A DNA stretch of 64,000 nucleotides from Gemmatimonadota bacterium (GTDB taxonomy: Bacteria; Gemmatimonadota; Gemmatimonadetes; Longimicrobiales; Gaopeijiaceae), in contig JABDLS010000086.1 of the NCBI GenBank assembly GCA_013002885.1, forward strand, positions 1-64,000, in the 5' to 3' direction. The translations under genes were made by a program, and so were the position numbers. The notes beneath the pieces are model-generated. The model was given only the letters and a program-made list of their open reading frames with translations. It did no database searches and was not told where the DNA came from. Positions 39,064-48,970 of this stretch are shown in pieces. Position 1 is the stretch's first letter, and each line of letters begins with the position of its first letter.

Positions 39064-39642
39064 TCACAGGAGGTGGGCCACCAGTTGGCTCAAGGCGTGG
39101 ATCCGGCCCGACTGGGGGCTGCGGAAGGCAAGGCCGCGCCCCACCAGGGAGTCGAGCGCGGCGCGTTGGTCGCCCGTGAACAAGCCCTCGACTTCCTCGG
39201 GTTCCACGGTGCCCCTCTCCTCCAGCGTTCGCCAGGCCGAGCCCTCGTCCCCGGAATGGACGCCCACGAGCTCGAAGCGGTCCGGCTCGGTCTCGAGGAC
39301 GGCGGCGAGGCCCTGTCGAGCGAGCACCACCTCGATCTGGTCGCGATGGGGCTCGTGCACACCCCGGAAGACGAAAAAGGCGTCCCGGGCCTCGTCGGCG
39401 AGGAACTGTTGGAGAAGCTTGGCCACGACTTCGTCGGCGCATGAGAAGTCGATAATGACGACTTCGGAAAAGTCGATGAGCGACAGCGAAAGGGTGCCGG
39501 CCCCGTGCAGTTGGGTCTCGATAGCCATCCGCACCGCTCGGCCCGTGGGCCTCGTCACGAGACTCGAGTACAGCGACGTGACGCTCTTCTGAAGGACCTC
39601 ACCGATGTCGATGGCGATGGGGTCGATAGGTCTCTCACTCAT
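39064..39642 (-). CDS. STAS-like domain protein (DUF4325-like)
   Basis: LSLIDFSEVVIIDFSCADEVVAKLLQQFLADEARDAFFVFRGV; ATGA overlap with the ATPase gene. Confidence 0.65.
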   Translation of the reverse strand: MSERPIDPIAIDIGEVLQKSVTSLYSSLVTRPTGRAVRMAIETQLHGAGTLSLSLIDFSEVVIIDFSCADEVVAKLLQQFLADEARDAFFVFRGVHEPHRDQIEVVLARQGLAAVLETEPDRFELVGVHSGDEGSAWRTLEERGTVEPEEVEGLFTGDQRAALDSLVGRGLAFRSPQSGRIHALSQLVAHLL

Positions 39643-40526
39643 TCGGCCAGCCTCGCCGGGAGGATGATGCTGATCTGGGATCCCGGCAGAGGGGACATGC
39701 CGTCGACGAGGGGTGGCGTGTCATCCCACTCGGGTACCTGACCGATGCGAGCCGTCCCGCTGCGGATGGTGATGGCGCCGTCCCATCGGCGGACCTGCCT
39801 GCGGATCTGCTGGATCCCCTGTCCTCGCCCGGAGTCCGGAAAGCGGGTGAGACCGTGGAGGAAAGCCGCCTCCAGAGCAGTGGCATCCGCCCACCGGTCA
39901 CCGTAGCGGGCCGAGTGTTCGTCGGTGAGGGAGCCACGGAAGCCGCGCCCGACGTCCATGACGGAAATCACCACGACGTAACGCCCCAGCCGTTTCGTCC
40001 AGTTGTATGCCTGGGCAGCCACCCAACCGGGGGCCTCGGCGTGCTCGATGATGTTCTGACAGACCTCGGAGAGGATCACCGAGAACTGGACCACGGCCGT
40101 CGCCGGGTAGCCGAGCTTGGATGAGAGAATGGCTCCGGCACCGCTCTGGACGCGATCGATGACTTCATGAACGTCCGAGTTGGCAGCGACCGACATGATC
40201 TCCAGAAGAACGTCCGACGGCCCCCCGCCTCCTCGACGGGGCGTGGCCTCGAAGTCGAAGACCTCCCGGGCAGCCGCTTGAAAGCCCATCCGGGCCAGAT
40301 ATCCCCCGACGTCGGCGTTTTCGGGAAGCTGGAGCTTCGGGCGGCCTTCCTGAGCCCGAGCCGCCACCGTCCCTGCCACGAGAAGGGCCAGCATCCCATT
40401 GGGATCGATCCACCTCAGATGCCGAGCGTCGAAGAGCGCACGCTCGCCGACGACCTCGACGACTCCGTCGAGGAATTCGTCGATGGTGCGGTGGTCCAGC
40501 GATCCGGGTACGGGAATGACGTTCAG
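39639..40526 (-). CDS. HATPase_c (anti-sigma/histidine-kinase-like) ATP-binding protein, probable CTG start
   Basis: CQNIIEHAEAPG, DVGRGF, GRGQGI ATPase boxes; reading frame continues 44 codons upstream of the listed ATG (LNVIPVPGSLDHRTIDEFLDGVVEVVGERALFDARHLRWIDPNG) to CTG overlapping the PfkB stop. Confidence 0.75.
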   Translation of the reverse strand: MNVIPVPGSLDHRTIDEFLDGVVEVVGERALFDARHLRWIDPNGMLALLVAGTVAARAQEGRPKLQLPENADVGGYLARMGFQAAAREVFDFEATPRRGGGGPSDVLLEIMSVAANSDVHEVIDRVQSGAGAILSSKLGYPATAVVQFSVILSEVCQNIIEHAEAPGWVAAQAYNWTKRLGRYVVVISVMDVGRGFRGSLTDEHSARYGDRWADATALEAAFLHGLTRFPDSGRGQGIQQIRRQVRRWDGAITIRSGTARIGQVPEWDDTPPLVDGMSPLPGSQISIILPARLAE

Positions 40527-41470
40527 GAGTCCTCCTCTCGTGTCTGTGCTTCACCAACGGCCGCCGTCACCTCCCGAAGATGTCGGATCAGACCCGACAC
40601 TCCGCTGCGCTCCGCCGCCGCCGCGGAAACCCGGCTCGCTTTTCGGGCGGCATCGGGTTCACCGTCGCCAGCCAGCAGCCTGCAGCACATGACACCTGCC
40701 CAGACGTCTCCACACCCTGTCGGGTCCGGCTCGTCCACCGGGTAACTCGGAATCTCGTGCTTGACGACGCTCCCGTCATCTCGACGTGACCAGCAAACGG
40801 CTCCGTCGACCCCCTGGGTACACGCGAGGAGCGACGGCCCGGCGGCGAGCACCCGACGCGCCATTGCTTCGACCGGCGTCTCTCCTCGGAGAAGGTCCAT
40901 CTCGTCCGCGTTCAGCTGGACGGTGTCGAAGCACGTCATCCAGCGGGGCCACGAGGGCAGTCGCCGCGGCTCGCGGACCCCGTCCTGGCCGTTCCCGAGA
41001 AAGAGGGAGTGGAGGTCGGCGTAGACCGGACCTCCAAAGGCGCTCCGCACCATGGAGGCGGCGTCCACGGTGAGTTCGTGACCCGAGATAAAGTTCACGA
41101 GGAGTGCGTCGCACTCGGCGGCCGAGGCAGCCAGGTCACCGCCGTCCCATCCCCCGACGCCACCTGTCAGGCGCTCCGTTCGCCGGGCGTCGTCATGGTA
41201 GCGGAGCTCCACTCGATTGTTCGGCGCCGGCACCTCCACGATGCCTCCCGTGTCGAAGCCCGCTGCGATGAGCCAATCCTCGACGACGTCCAGGGCGTCC
41301 TCGCCCACCCGGGCGAGTGGGAGGAGGTGCCACTCCGGCGGCAGTACCGCCGCGGCCCCGGCCAGGGTGTAAGCCAAGCCTCCCAATTCATCCGCCGACT
41401 CCGACCGGCCGCGTAGCCCGACGATGCGGTCCACGACGAAGGTCCCGACGACGCCGAGGACGCGTTCCAC
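40523..41470 (-). CDS. PfkB/ribokinase family carbohydrate kinase
   Basis: AGAAAVLPPEWHLLPLARVGEDALDVVEDWL; DPTGCGDVWAGVMCCRLL. Confidence 0.9.
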   Translation of the reverse strand: MERVLGVVGTFVVDRIVGLRGRSESADELGGLAYTLAGAAAVLPPEWHLLPLARVGEDALDVVEDWLIAAGFDTGGIVEVPAPNNRVELRYHDDARRTERLTGGVGGWDGGDLAASAAECDALLVNFISGHELTVDAASMVRSAFGGPVYADLHSLFLGNGQDGVREPRRLPSWPRWMTCFDTVQLNADEMDLLRGETPVEAMARRVLAAGPSLLACTQGVDGAVCWSRRDDGSVVKHEIPSYPVDEPDPTGCGDVWAGVMCCRLLAGDGEPDAARKASRVSAAAAERSGVSGLIRHLREVTAAVGEAQTREEDS

Positions 41471-41479
41471 AACCCGTCG

Positions 41480-42457
41480 TCAGTGGGACGAGTCGGCGAG
41501 GAAGATCCCTGCCGCGCCGATCACGCCTGCGGTCTGCGGAAGGGCGCCAGCCACGATCTCGCACGCGTTCACGGCGCTGGCGAACGCCCGCTTCCGGACC
41601 TCGCTGCGGAGGGGATCGAAGAGGTGTCGATCGGCCCGGGTCACCCCCCCGACGACCACCACCATCTCCGGGTTGAAGAGGTTCACCAAATTGGCGATAC
41701 CCACCCCGAGGTACCGTGCCGTCTCTCGGATCACCTCGCCGGCGTAGCGATCTCCGCGGGTGAGGGCCTCGTGGACCGTCGCCGCCGTGATTCTGTCGAG
41801 ATCTCCAGCAACGAGTTCGGACAAGATCGACTCCGCTCCGGCGTCGAGTCCTTCTCGGGCCCGGAGAGCGATGTTCGGTCCAGAAGCGTAGGCCTCCAGG
41901 CAGCCGAGGTTACCGCATCCGCATTGCCGCCCATCCACCTGGATCGTCATGTGACCGATCTCTCCAGCCGACCCGCTGGCGCCCCTGACAAGGTGCCCCT
42001 CGGTGATGAGTCCACCTCCGATGCCGGTCCCGAGGGTCACCCCCACCACGGAGGTCAGGCCTCGGGCCGCCCCCTGCCACCACTCGCCGTACGTGGCACA
42101 GTTGGCGTCGTTGTCGAGCGACGCAGGTAGACCTACCGCTTCGCCCACCCGACCACGGATGGGATAGCCGTCCCACCCGAGGTTGGGCGTGGACAGGATG
42201 ATGCCCTGGTCCAGGTCGAGGGGTCCAGGACAACCGATGCCCACGCCTACGAAGTCGTCCAAACCACCCTCCGGTGAAGCCTCGGCGATCACCTCTTCGG
42301 CCATGGACTCGATATCGTTCACCGACGCTTCGGCTCCCCGCTCAGGCTGCGTCGGCTGCGTGCGAAGGGCCCCGATCTCCCCACCCGCGTAGGGCACAGC
42401 GGCGACGACCAGATTCGTGCCGCCGATATCGACGCCGAGGACCCACCGGTCGCTCAC
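41480..42457 (-). CDS. ROK family sugar kinase
   Basis: [59 protein letters not shown]. Confidence 0.94.
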   Translation of the reverse strand: MSDRWVLGVDIGGTNLVVAAVPYAGGEIGALRTQPTQPERGAEASVNDIESMAEEVIAEASPEGGLDDFVGVGIGCPGPLDLDQGIILSTPNLGWDGYPIRGRVGEAVGLPASLDNDANCATYGEWWQGAARGLTSVVGVTLGTGIGGGLITEGHLVRGASGSAGEIGHMTIQVDGRQCGCGNLGCLEAYASGPNIALRAREGLDAGAESILSELVAGDLDRITAATVHEALTRGDRYAGEVIRETARYLGVGIANLVNLFNPEMVVVVGGVTRADRHLFDPLRSEVRKRAFASAVNACEIVAGALPQTAGVIGAAGIFLADSSH

Positions 42458-44256
42458 TCGTCGCTCAGGTCGAGGACGGCGAGGAACGCCTCCTGCGGGA
42501 TCTCCACGGTCCCCACCTGCTTCATTCGCCGTTTTCCTTCCCGTTGCTTCTCGAGCAGCTTGCGCTTGCGGCTGATGTCACCGCCGTAGCACTTGGCGGT
42601 CACGTTCTTTCTCAGTGCCTTCACGTTGGTTCTGGCGACGACGTTGTTGCCGATGGCCGCCTGGAGGGCGACGGCGAATTGCTGCCTCGGAATGAGGTCC
42701 TTGAGCTTGCGTACCAGGTCCCTCCCATACTCGTAGGCCTTGCTCTCGTGGATGATGACACTGAAGGCGTCCACCGGGTCCCCATTCACCATGATGTCGA
42801 GCTTCACCAGATCATCGGCACGATAGCTGTCGAACTCGTAGTCGAGCGCCGCATAGCCGCGAGTTCCGCTCTTGAGCCGATCGTAGAAGTCAAGGACGAT
42901 CTCCGAGAGGGGGAGCTCGAAATCCAGCTCCACTCGCTGGGTGTCCAGGTATTTCATTCCGTGGAAGACGCCACGCCGGTCGTAGCAGAGCTTCTGGACA
43001 TTCCCGATGTACTCGGCCGGGCATAGGATGCGGGCGCGTACGATGGGCTCCGAGATGGTCTCGATACGGCCTCGCTCAGGTAGGGCCGTGGGGCTCTCAA
43101 CCTCCAGGGAGGTGCCGTCGGTGAGTTCCACGTGGTATTCCACGTTCGGCACCGTAGTGATCAGCTCGACATCGAACTCCCGCTCCAGCCGCTCCTGGAT
43201 GATCTCCATGTGCAGGAGGCCGAGGAACCCACAGCGGAACCCGAAGCCCAGCGCAGCAGACGTCTCCGGCTCGTACTGAAGAGCGGCGTCGTTCAGACTC
43301 AGTCGCTCCAGCGCGTCCCGAAGGTCCTCATAGTCGTCGGCGTCGGTGGGGTACAGGCCGGCGAAGACCATGGGCCGAGCCTCCTGGTATCCCGGCAGAA
43401 GCTCCGTCGCTCGGTTGTCCGCGTCGAGGATCGTATCGCCGACCTTGGTATCCGCAACCTCCTTGATGGCCGCCACGAGGTAGCCCACCTCGCCTGGGCC
43501 CAACTCCTTCTGCGGGATGCGGCCCAAGCGCATGCACCCTACCTCCGTCACCTCGTACTTCACGTTGGCGTTGCCGAACGTGATCTCCATACCCTCCCGG
43601 AGGACGCCGTCGACGACGCGGACGGAGGGCACGGCACCCAGGTACTTGTCGTAATACGAATCGAAAATGAGGGCGCGGAGGGGCGCTTCGCGGTCGCCTC
43701 CGGGGGCAGGCACCCGTTCGACCACAGCCTCCAGGATCGCCGGAATTCCCAACCCCTCCTTGGCGCTCGCCAGAAGAATGGAGTCGGGTTCGACGCCGAG
43801 GAGATCCGCCACCTCATCGCGCCGCCGCTCGGGCTCTGCTCCCGGCAGATCGATCTTGTTGATGACCGGGAGGATCTCGAGATCGGCCTCGAGGGCGAGG
43901 AACAGGTTGGACAAGGTCTGTGCCTGAACGCCCTGGGTCGCGTCCACCACGAGTATGGCTCCTTCACACGCCGCCAAAGACCGCGAGACCTCGTAGGTGA
44001 AGTCGACATGGCCCGGAGTGTCGATGAGGTTCAACTCATACTCGACACCGTCTCCCGCCTCATAAGACATCCGAACGGCGTGGAGCTTGATGGTGATGCC
44101 CCGCTCGCGCTCGAGCTCGTTGTCGTCCAGCACCTGGGCACGCATCTGCCGTTGATCGAGGGTCTTGGTACCCTCGAGCAGTCGATCGGCGAGCGTCGAC
44201 TTCCCATGGTCGATATGCGCAACGATGCAGAAGTTGCGGATGCGGTCGGTCTGCAC
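42454..44256 (-). CDS. lepA: elongation factor 4
   Basis: [60 protein letters not shown]-terminal [25 protein letters not shown]. Confidence 0.98.
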   Translation of the reverse strand: MQTDRIRNFCIVAHIDHGKSTLADRLLEGTKTLDQRQMRAQVLDDNELERERGITIKLHAVRMSYEAGDGVEYELNLIDTPGHVDFTYEVSRSLAACEGAILVVDATQGVQAQTLSNLFLALEADLEILPVINKIDLPGAEPERRRDEVADLLGVEPDSILLASAKEGLGIPAILEAVVERVPAPGGDREAPLRALIFDSYYDKYLGAVPSVRVVDGVLREGMEITFGNANVKYEVTEVGCMRLGRIPQKELGPGEVGYLVAAIKEVADTKVGDTILDADNRATELLPGYQEARPMVFAGLYPTDADDYEDLRDALERLSLNDAALQYEPETSAALGFGFRCGFLGLLHMEIIQERLEREFDVELITTVPNVEYHVELTDGTSLEVESPTALPERGRIETISEPIVRARILCPAEYIGNVQKLCYDRRGVFHGMKYLDTQRVELDFELPLSEIVLDFYDRLKSGTRGYAALDYEFDSYRADDLVKLDIMVNGDPVDAFSVIIHESKAYEYGRDLVRKLKDLIPRQQFAVALQAAIGNNVVARTNVKALRKNVTAKCYGGDISRKRKLLEKQREGKRRMKQVGTVEIPQEAFLAVLDLSDE

Positions 44257-44365
44257 GGCAGGCTCGGTCCAGTGAACACACGAGGCTGCGGGGGCAGCCT
44301 ACAAGATGGCGGGAGCCAAAGTTAACCGAGCCTCCGGGCACCTCGTAGGGGGGCTGCCTCGAGGA

Positions 44366-45802
44366 TCAACCTCCCGGACGGCGTTTCGGTCTCGCCGATG
44401 TCGGCTGGCGGGAACCACGCGACCCTGACCGAGCTGCCGGCGGGGGACGGCGCGCCGGCGCCGGCCGAGCGCCGGAGCGGGGAGGGCGGACGGGAGCATT
44501 CCTTGCGCCAGACCGAGGCGGACGGGTCGGCGAGACGCGACCGCTGCTGCCATGAGGACGGGCTGGCCGCGCATTCCCGCCCGACCTCGGAGTACGAGTC
44601 GGAGTCGCACGAGGCACACCCCGGGGCGGACGCGTCGGCGTTGCTCGCCCGGAAGTGGAAGGGGTGCGGCCGGGTCGCGTCCGACCCATGGCACCGGAAG
44701 GACGGCGCTGGAGCGTCGGTCGTGCCCGCGACGTGGACCCGGACGCAGGCGTGCCGCGAACCGTGGGAGGAATACCTCGACGTGCCGACGGCAACGGCGG
44801 CTGCCTGAGGGAGGATCCCGTTCCCCTGCGGACGGATCCCGCCCTACTCCCGGCGGCGGACGGACGGGAGGCCGCGGTGGGCGAAGTCCTTCGGGGCACG
44901 ACCGACCTCGCCCCGCGAGGGGCCTCCTTGTAGACGGCGGTTCGGCGCGGCGGTGCGGGTCGGCTCCGGACAATGGGTCGGGGCCCCGACCCCACGAGGC
45001 GAGCGGTGACGCTGTAGCGAGGCCGGGGTCCTATGGGCCGGGCGAACACCACCCGCGTCCCGAGATAGCGGAAGCCCGGATAGAAGTACGGATCATCCCA
45101 GATGACGACCTGAAAGGAGCTGCATGCTCTGGCATACGGGTCCCAGTTGGAGTATGGCCGGTAGTCGTGGCAGTCGTAGCAGAGGAAACGGGGATAGTCG
45201 TGCGCCTCATCGACGTTGTACTCCAGGAAGTCGAGAGCGTATCCCGCCGTTTCCCAATCGGGAAGGACCGCAGCGACATAGTCGTCGATAGCGACGTACG
45301 GGTCCTGATACACTCGGTCGCCCACTCCGCGGAGGTCCCAGCCCCCGTCTTCGTTCCAGCCGAAGAGAGAGAAGTCGAGAGGCTGGTAGGACGCCAGCAT
45401 GAAGAAGTACCCCACCCCGGGATCTTCCCGGACCCGCCACCGAGCGCCCTCGGAGAAGACAAGCCGATAGTCGCGCCCTCCGACGACGAAGGGGTCGGCG
45501 TCGGGGTGCTGGGGATAGACCAGGGAGATGCGGCCATCGGTGTCGATGCGGAAGATGGCGCCGTACGCATCGTGTGAGGTGCGATAGTAGACACGCACTT
45601 CGTCACCCCTCTCCACCACGGCATCCGAACCCCGATCAAGCCATACGCGGGCTTCGAGCGAGTCCTCCACCACGAGCCGACCCTGATCGGACGCGTCGGC
45701 GCCGTAAGGATCATCGACGTAGGAATCCTGTGTCGCGCCTGGGTTCGGGGAGAACCCCAGGGCCGCGAGGATGAGCAAGGCTCTTCGGTTCGTGGTGCTC
45801 AT
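44366..45802 (-). CDS. DUF4384-like secreted protein with long Pro/Arg/Ser/Thr-rich basic C-terminal tail
   Basis: VWLDRGSDAVVERGDEVRVYYRTSHDAYGAIFRIDTDGRISLVYPQHPDADPFVVGGRDYRL; tail PTRPPRSGARNAPVRPPRSGARPAPARRPP. Confidence 0.72.
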   Translation of the reverse strand: MSTTNRRALLILAALGFSPNPGATQDSYVDDPYGADASDQGRLVVEDSLEARVWLDRGSDAVVERGDEVRVYYRTSHDAYGAIFRIDTDGRISLVYPQHPDADPFVVGGRDYRLVFSEGARWRVREDPGVGYFFMLASYQPLDFSLFGWNEDGGWDLRGVGDRVYQDPYVAIDDYVAAVLPDWETAGYALDFLEYNVDEAHDYPRFLCYDCHDYRPYSNWDPYARACSSFQVVIWDDPYFYPGFRYLGTRVVFARPIGPRPRYSVTARLVGSGPRPIVRSRPAPPRRTAVYKEAPRGARSVVPRRTSPTAASRPSAAGSRAGSVRRGTGSSLRQPPLPSARRGIPPTVRGTPASGSTSRARPTLQRRPSGAMGRTRPGRTPSTSGRATPTRPPRGVPRATPTRTPRSGGNARPARPHGSSGRVSPTRPPRSGARNAPVRPPRSGARPAPARRPPPAARSGSRGSRQPTSARPKRRPGG

Positions 45803-46030
45803 TGATGGCCTTCATTGCGGTGGTCACCATCGATCTAGAGAGGCAACTGCCATGCCAGCGAGGAAAAGCCCGAACCACGGGCCTTCGCTTCGAGAGCGTC
45901 ATCGTGTGAGGACACGCTGGTGCCCGCCAACCAGTACACCTTGCCCGCTTGCGTGGGAGGGCTACGGCCCCCGTTGAGGGGGCGTCCGACCTCCGGTAGC
46001 TTCTTCATCTGCCCCGAACCAGCCACACCG

Positions 46031-46960
46031 ATGAGCGACTCCCGAACAGTTAGCCGAGGAGGTCGGCGCGCCGACCTCCTCGACCCAGCCGCGCTGTCTC
46101 AGCTCGGGGGAATGGAGTTCGTCGCTCGCGAGGTGGTGGAGGGCTTTCTCATGGGCCTACATCGGTCTCCCCATCGAGGCTTCTCCGCCGAGTACGCCGA
46201 GTTGCGCGCGTATCAGGCCGGCGACGACCTGCGCTACATCGACTGGCGGATGTTCGGCCGGTCCGATCGCTACTACGTGAAACAGTTCGAGGAAGAGACC
46301 AACCTCCGCGCCTACCTCTGTATCGACGTGAGTGAGTCCATGGGGTGGAGTTCCGACCCGGGTACCCAGCCCTCCAAGCTCTGGTACGCCAAGCATCTGG
46401 CCGCCTCACTCGGGCTCATCCTCATACGCCAGGGGGACTCGGTGGGCATGGCAGCGTTCCACGAACGCACCATCGACCGAGTGAGAGCCCGGGGCGGTCG
46501 CCGCCAGTGGCACGAGCTGGCTCGAAGACTCGAGTCATTGGAATCCGCCGGCGGGACGTCTGCGGAGGGAGCATTGAAGGACCTCGCAATCCGGCTACGT
46601 CGGCGAGGCCTCGTCGTCCTCGTCTCGGACCTACTCGTCGATCGCGACGAGACGCTGACCGCACTGAAATTCCTCCGCCACCACGGGCACGAGGTACTGG
46701 TTTTCCATGTCATCGACCCGGGCGAACGGGAGCTGCCTGCGGCGTCGGAGGCTCGCTTCTACGATCCCGAGACGGAAGACGAGTTGCTGGTGAGCGTCGC
46801 CGACATCCGGGCGGAATACAGAGAAGCGGTGGAGGACGCCCTCGAGGAGTGGCGGCGTGACCTCAAGCCGCATGGCATCGACTATCAGGTCGTCGACACG
46901 GACAGCCCTATGACCCTCGCCCTTCGGGCCTACCTGCGTAAGCGGGAACGGCTGGGCTGA
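46031..46960 (+). CDS. DUF58 domain protein
   Basis: LLDPAALSQLGGMEFVAREVVEGFLMGLHRSPHRGFSAEYAELRAYQAGDDLRYIDWRMFGRSDRYYVKQFEEETN. Confidence 0.93.
   Translation: MSDSRTVSRGGRRADLLDPAALSQLGGMEFVAREVVEGFLMGLHRSPHRGFSAEYAELRAYQAGDDLRYIDWRMFGRSDRYYVKQFEEETNLRAYLCIDVSESMGWSSDPGTQPSKLWYAKHLAASLGLILIRQGDSVGMAAFHERTIDRVRARGGRRQWHELARRLESLESAGGTSAEGALKDLAIRLRRRGLVVLVSDLLVDRDETLTALKFLRHHGHEVLVFHVIDPGERELPAASEARFYDPETEDELLVSVADIRAEYREAVEDALEEWRRDLKPHGIDYQVVDTDSPMTLALRAYLRKRERLG
46055..46082. repeat. 28-bp perfect palindrome within 5' end of DUF58 gene
   Basis: cgaggaggtcggcg|cgccgacctcctcg. Confidence 0.9.
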
Positions 46961-46978
46961 GGAGGCCGAGGACCGAAC

Positions 46979-48970
46979 ATGGGTGCACTCAGTCCCCTCT
47001 TCCTCCTGGCGGGCGCCGCTGTGGCGGTACCCCTCTACCTTCACCTCTTCCACCGTCACAAGACCCGCCGCCTGAGCTTTCCGGCGCTCCGGTACCTGGA
47101 GAGGACCGAGCGGGAGCACGCCCGCCAGATCCGCATGCGCCAGATCCTCCTCCTTCTGATGCGGATGACCGTCCTTCTCCTGGTGGTTGGCGCAGGCGCT
47201 CGGCTGTTCTTCGCCGGACGCGGAGCGTCCCATCCACCCACCGCCACGGTCATCATCATCGACAATTCGCTGAGCAGTGGCCTGGTGGACGGGGAGCGGA
47301 GGGTCCTGGACGGCCTCAAGGAGCTGGCTCACGCGACCCTCGACGAAGCCACCGACGACGATCGATTCTGGGTAATCCGCGCAGGGGAGCCTTGGCTGCC
47401 CGCCCTCCCCGGAAACGCCGTGGACGGAAGGACCGCCGTGGACGAGACCGACGTCTCCGAGGCTGCGGGTGACCTCACGGCCGCCCTCCAGCGCGGTCGC
47501 CGCCTCCTCGAGGTCGCGGAGCTTCCGGTTCGCGAAATCCACCTGCTCTCGGATCTTCAGGCATCAGCGTTCGCGCAGTCCGGCGAGGCGCCCGCCGGGG
47601 ACATTCCCGTCGTCGTTTGGAGTGGCACCAGAAGAGCCGCCGGGAACCGAGCCCTGGTCGGTGTGACCGTGGGAGGCGGACTACCACCTCTCGAGGGTCA
47701 GCGGACCCAGGTCACCGTCGAGTCGATGGAGGCCTTGGGGACCGGCGACAGTGCCCACGTTCCGGTGCGATTGGTGGTCAACGAACGTATCCGGGGTGCG
47801 ACGACCCTTCCCCCTGGAGCCCAGGCAACCATCTCGGTGCCCCCAGCGGGAAGCGGATGGATCCTGGGCTACGCTGACGCGGACCCCGACGACCTGAGGT
47901 CCGACGACCGCCGCTTCTTCGCTTTCCGGTCGCGACCCCCGCCTCGGGTCTCGGTCCAGGGTACGGCGGGCCTCTTCGTGGACGAGGCGGTGTCGGTTCT
48001 GTCCGAGGCCGGCCGGGTCCGCATGACCGCACCGGACGCCGCGGACCTGCTGGTGTCGGGGAACGGCGCGGGCCTGGATCAGCGTCCGCCCCAGGGCGCC
48101 GTCGTCATCCTCCCTCCGGCCGACGAGACACTCCTCCCGGCTCTGAATCGGCGACTGGCCGACGCCGGCATCCCATGGGCCTTCCAGCCGGCCCCTCGCG
48201 TGGGTCAATCGTCCCTGGTGGGCGACGCCCTGCCTCCGGTGCTCGAAGGTGTGACCGTCAGGCACGCTTTCGACATGGTGCCTGTCGGTGATCCCGCCGC
48301 CCCTCCTCGCACCCTCGCCGAGGCCGACGGACGGCCCTGGGCCGTGGAAAGCCGTGGACCATCGGGTCGTCGGTACCTTCTTCTGGCCTCGCCTCTTGAT
48401 CGCGATGCCACGTCACTGCCCGTCTCGACTTCCATGCTCCGCTTCGTGGACTGGCTCGCGAGCGAATGGTCCGGGACTGGCCTGGCACTGGCCGAACGTG
48501 TGGTGGGCGATCACCTGCCGGCTCCCGACGGGGCGACAACAGTGCGGTTTCCTTCGGGGTCCCAGATCGAAATCGACGGCACGCGCACCGTCCGCGGAAC
48601 CGGCGAGGCGGGTTTCTACCGCTTCCTGGTCGGTGACTCCACGCTCTCGGTGGTGGCGCTGAATCCCCCCCGTTCCGAGTCCCGACTCGAACCTCTCTCA
48701 GAAGATCGGATCTCTTCGGCCATCGGTCCGGAGGTCTCCGTCGTGGAGAGAGAAGCAGAATGGCGGGGTGAGGTCTTTCGGGAGCGCCAGGGGCCGGAGC
48801 TATGGAATCGCCTGCTTCTTTCCGCGTTGCTGCTTCTTCTGATCGAGGCGTTCGCGGCGACGTCTGGAACAGGATCACCGCTGGGCATCCGCCGCGACTC
48901 GGAGTCGGCGCCCGGTGCTCGCCCGGCTCCCTCGGAGCTCGTCGGTAGCGCAACATCCGGTTCGAGTTGA
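46979..48970 (+). CDS. BatA-domain membrane protein (aerotolerance-regulator-like)
   Basis: LFLLAGAAVAVPLYLHLFHRHKTRRLSFPALRYLERTEREHARQIRMRQILLLLMR; VIIIDNSLSS (VWA-like). Confidence 0.88.
   Translation: MGALSPLFLLAGAAVAVPLYLHLFHRHKTRRLSFPALRYLERTEREHARQIRMRQILLLLMRMTVLLLVVGAGARLFFAGRGASHPPTATVIIIDNSLSSGLVDGERRVLDGLKELAHATLDEATDDDRFWVIRAGEPWLPALPGNAVDGRTAVDETDVSEAAGDLTAALQRGRRLLEVAELPVREIHLLSDLQASAFAQSGEAPAGDIPVVVWSGTRRAAGNRALVGVTVGGGLPPLEGQRTQVTVESMEALGTGDSAHVPVRLVVNERIRGATTLPPGAQATISVPPAGSGWILGYADADPDDLRSDDRRFFAFRSRPPPRVSVQGTAGLFVDEAVSVLSEAGRVRMTAPDAADLLVSGNGAGLDQRPPQGAVVILPPADETLLPALNRRLADAGIPWAFQPAPRVGQSSLVGDALPPVLEGVTVRHAFDMVPVGDPAAPPRTLAEADGRPWAVESRGPSGRRYLLLASPLDRDATSLPVSTSMLRFVDWLASEWSGTGLALAERVVGDHLPAPDGATTVRFPSGSQIEIDGTRTVRGTGEAGFYRFLVGDSTLSVVALNPPRSESRLEPLSEDRISSAIGPEVSVVEREAEWRGEVFRERQGPELWNRLLLSALLLLLIEAFAATSGTGSPLGIRRDSESAPGARPAPSELVGSATSGSS

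Noticed and set aside
45835-46026. 63-aa minus-strand ORF (MAGSGQMKKLPEVGRPLNGG...)
   Set aside because: Overlaps the hairpin-rich spacer, both strands are open, and no family is recognised; insufficient evidence for a real peptide.
45803-46030. SRP RNA, RNase P RNA, tmRNA or known riboswitch in the divergent spacer
   Set aside because: Compared by eye with the conserved cores of these RNAs; no convincing match, so kept only as an unexplained structured region.
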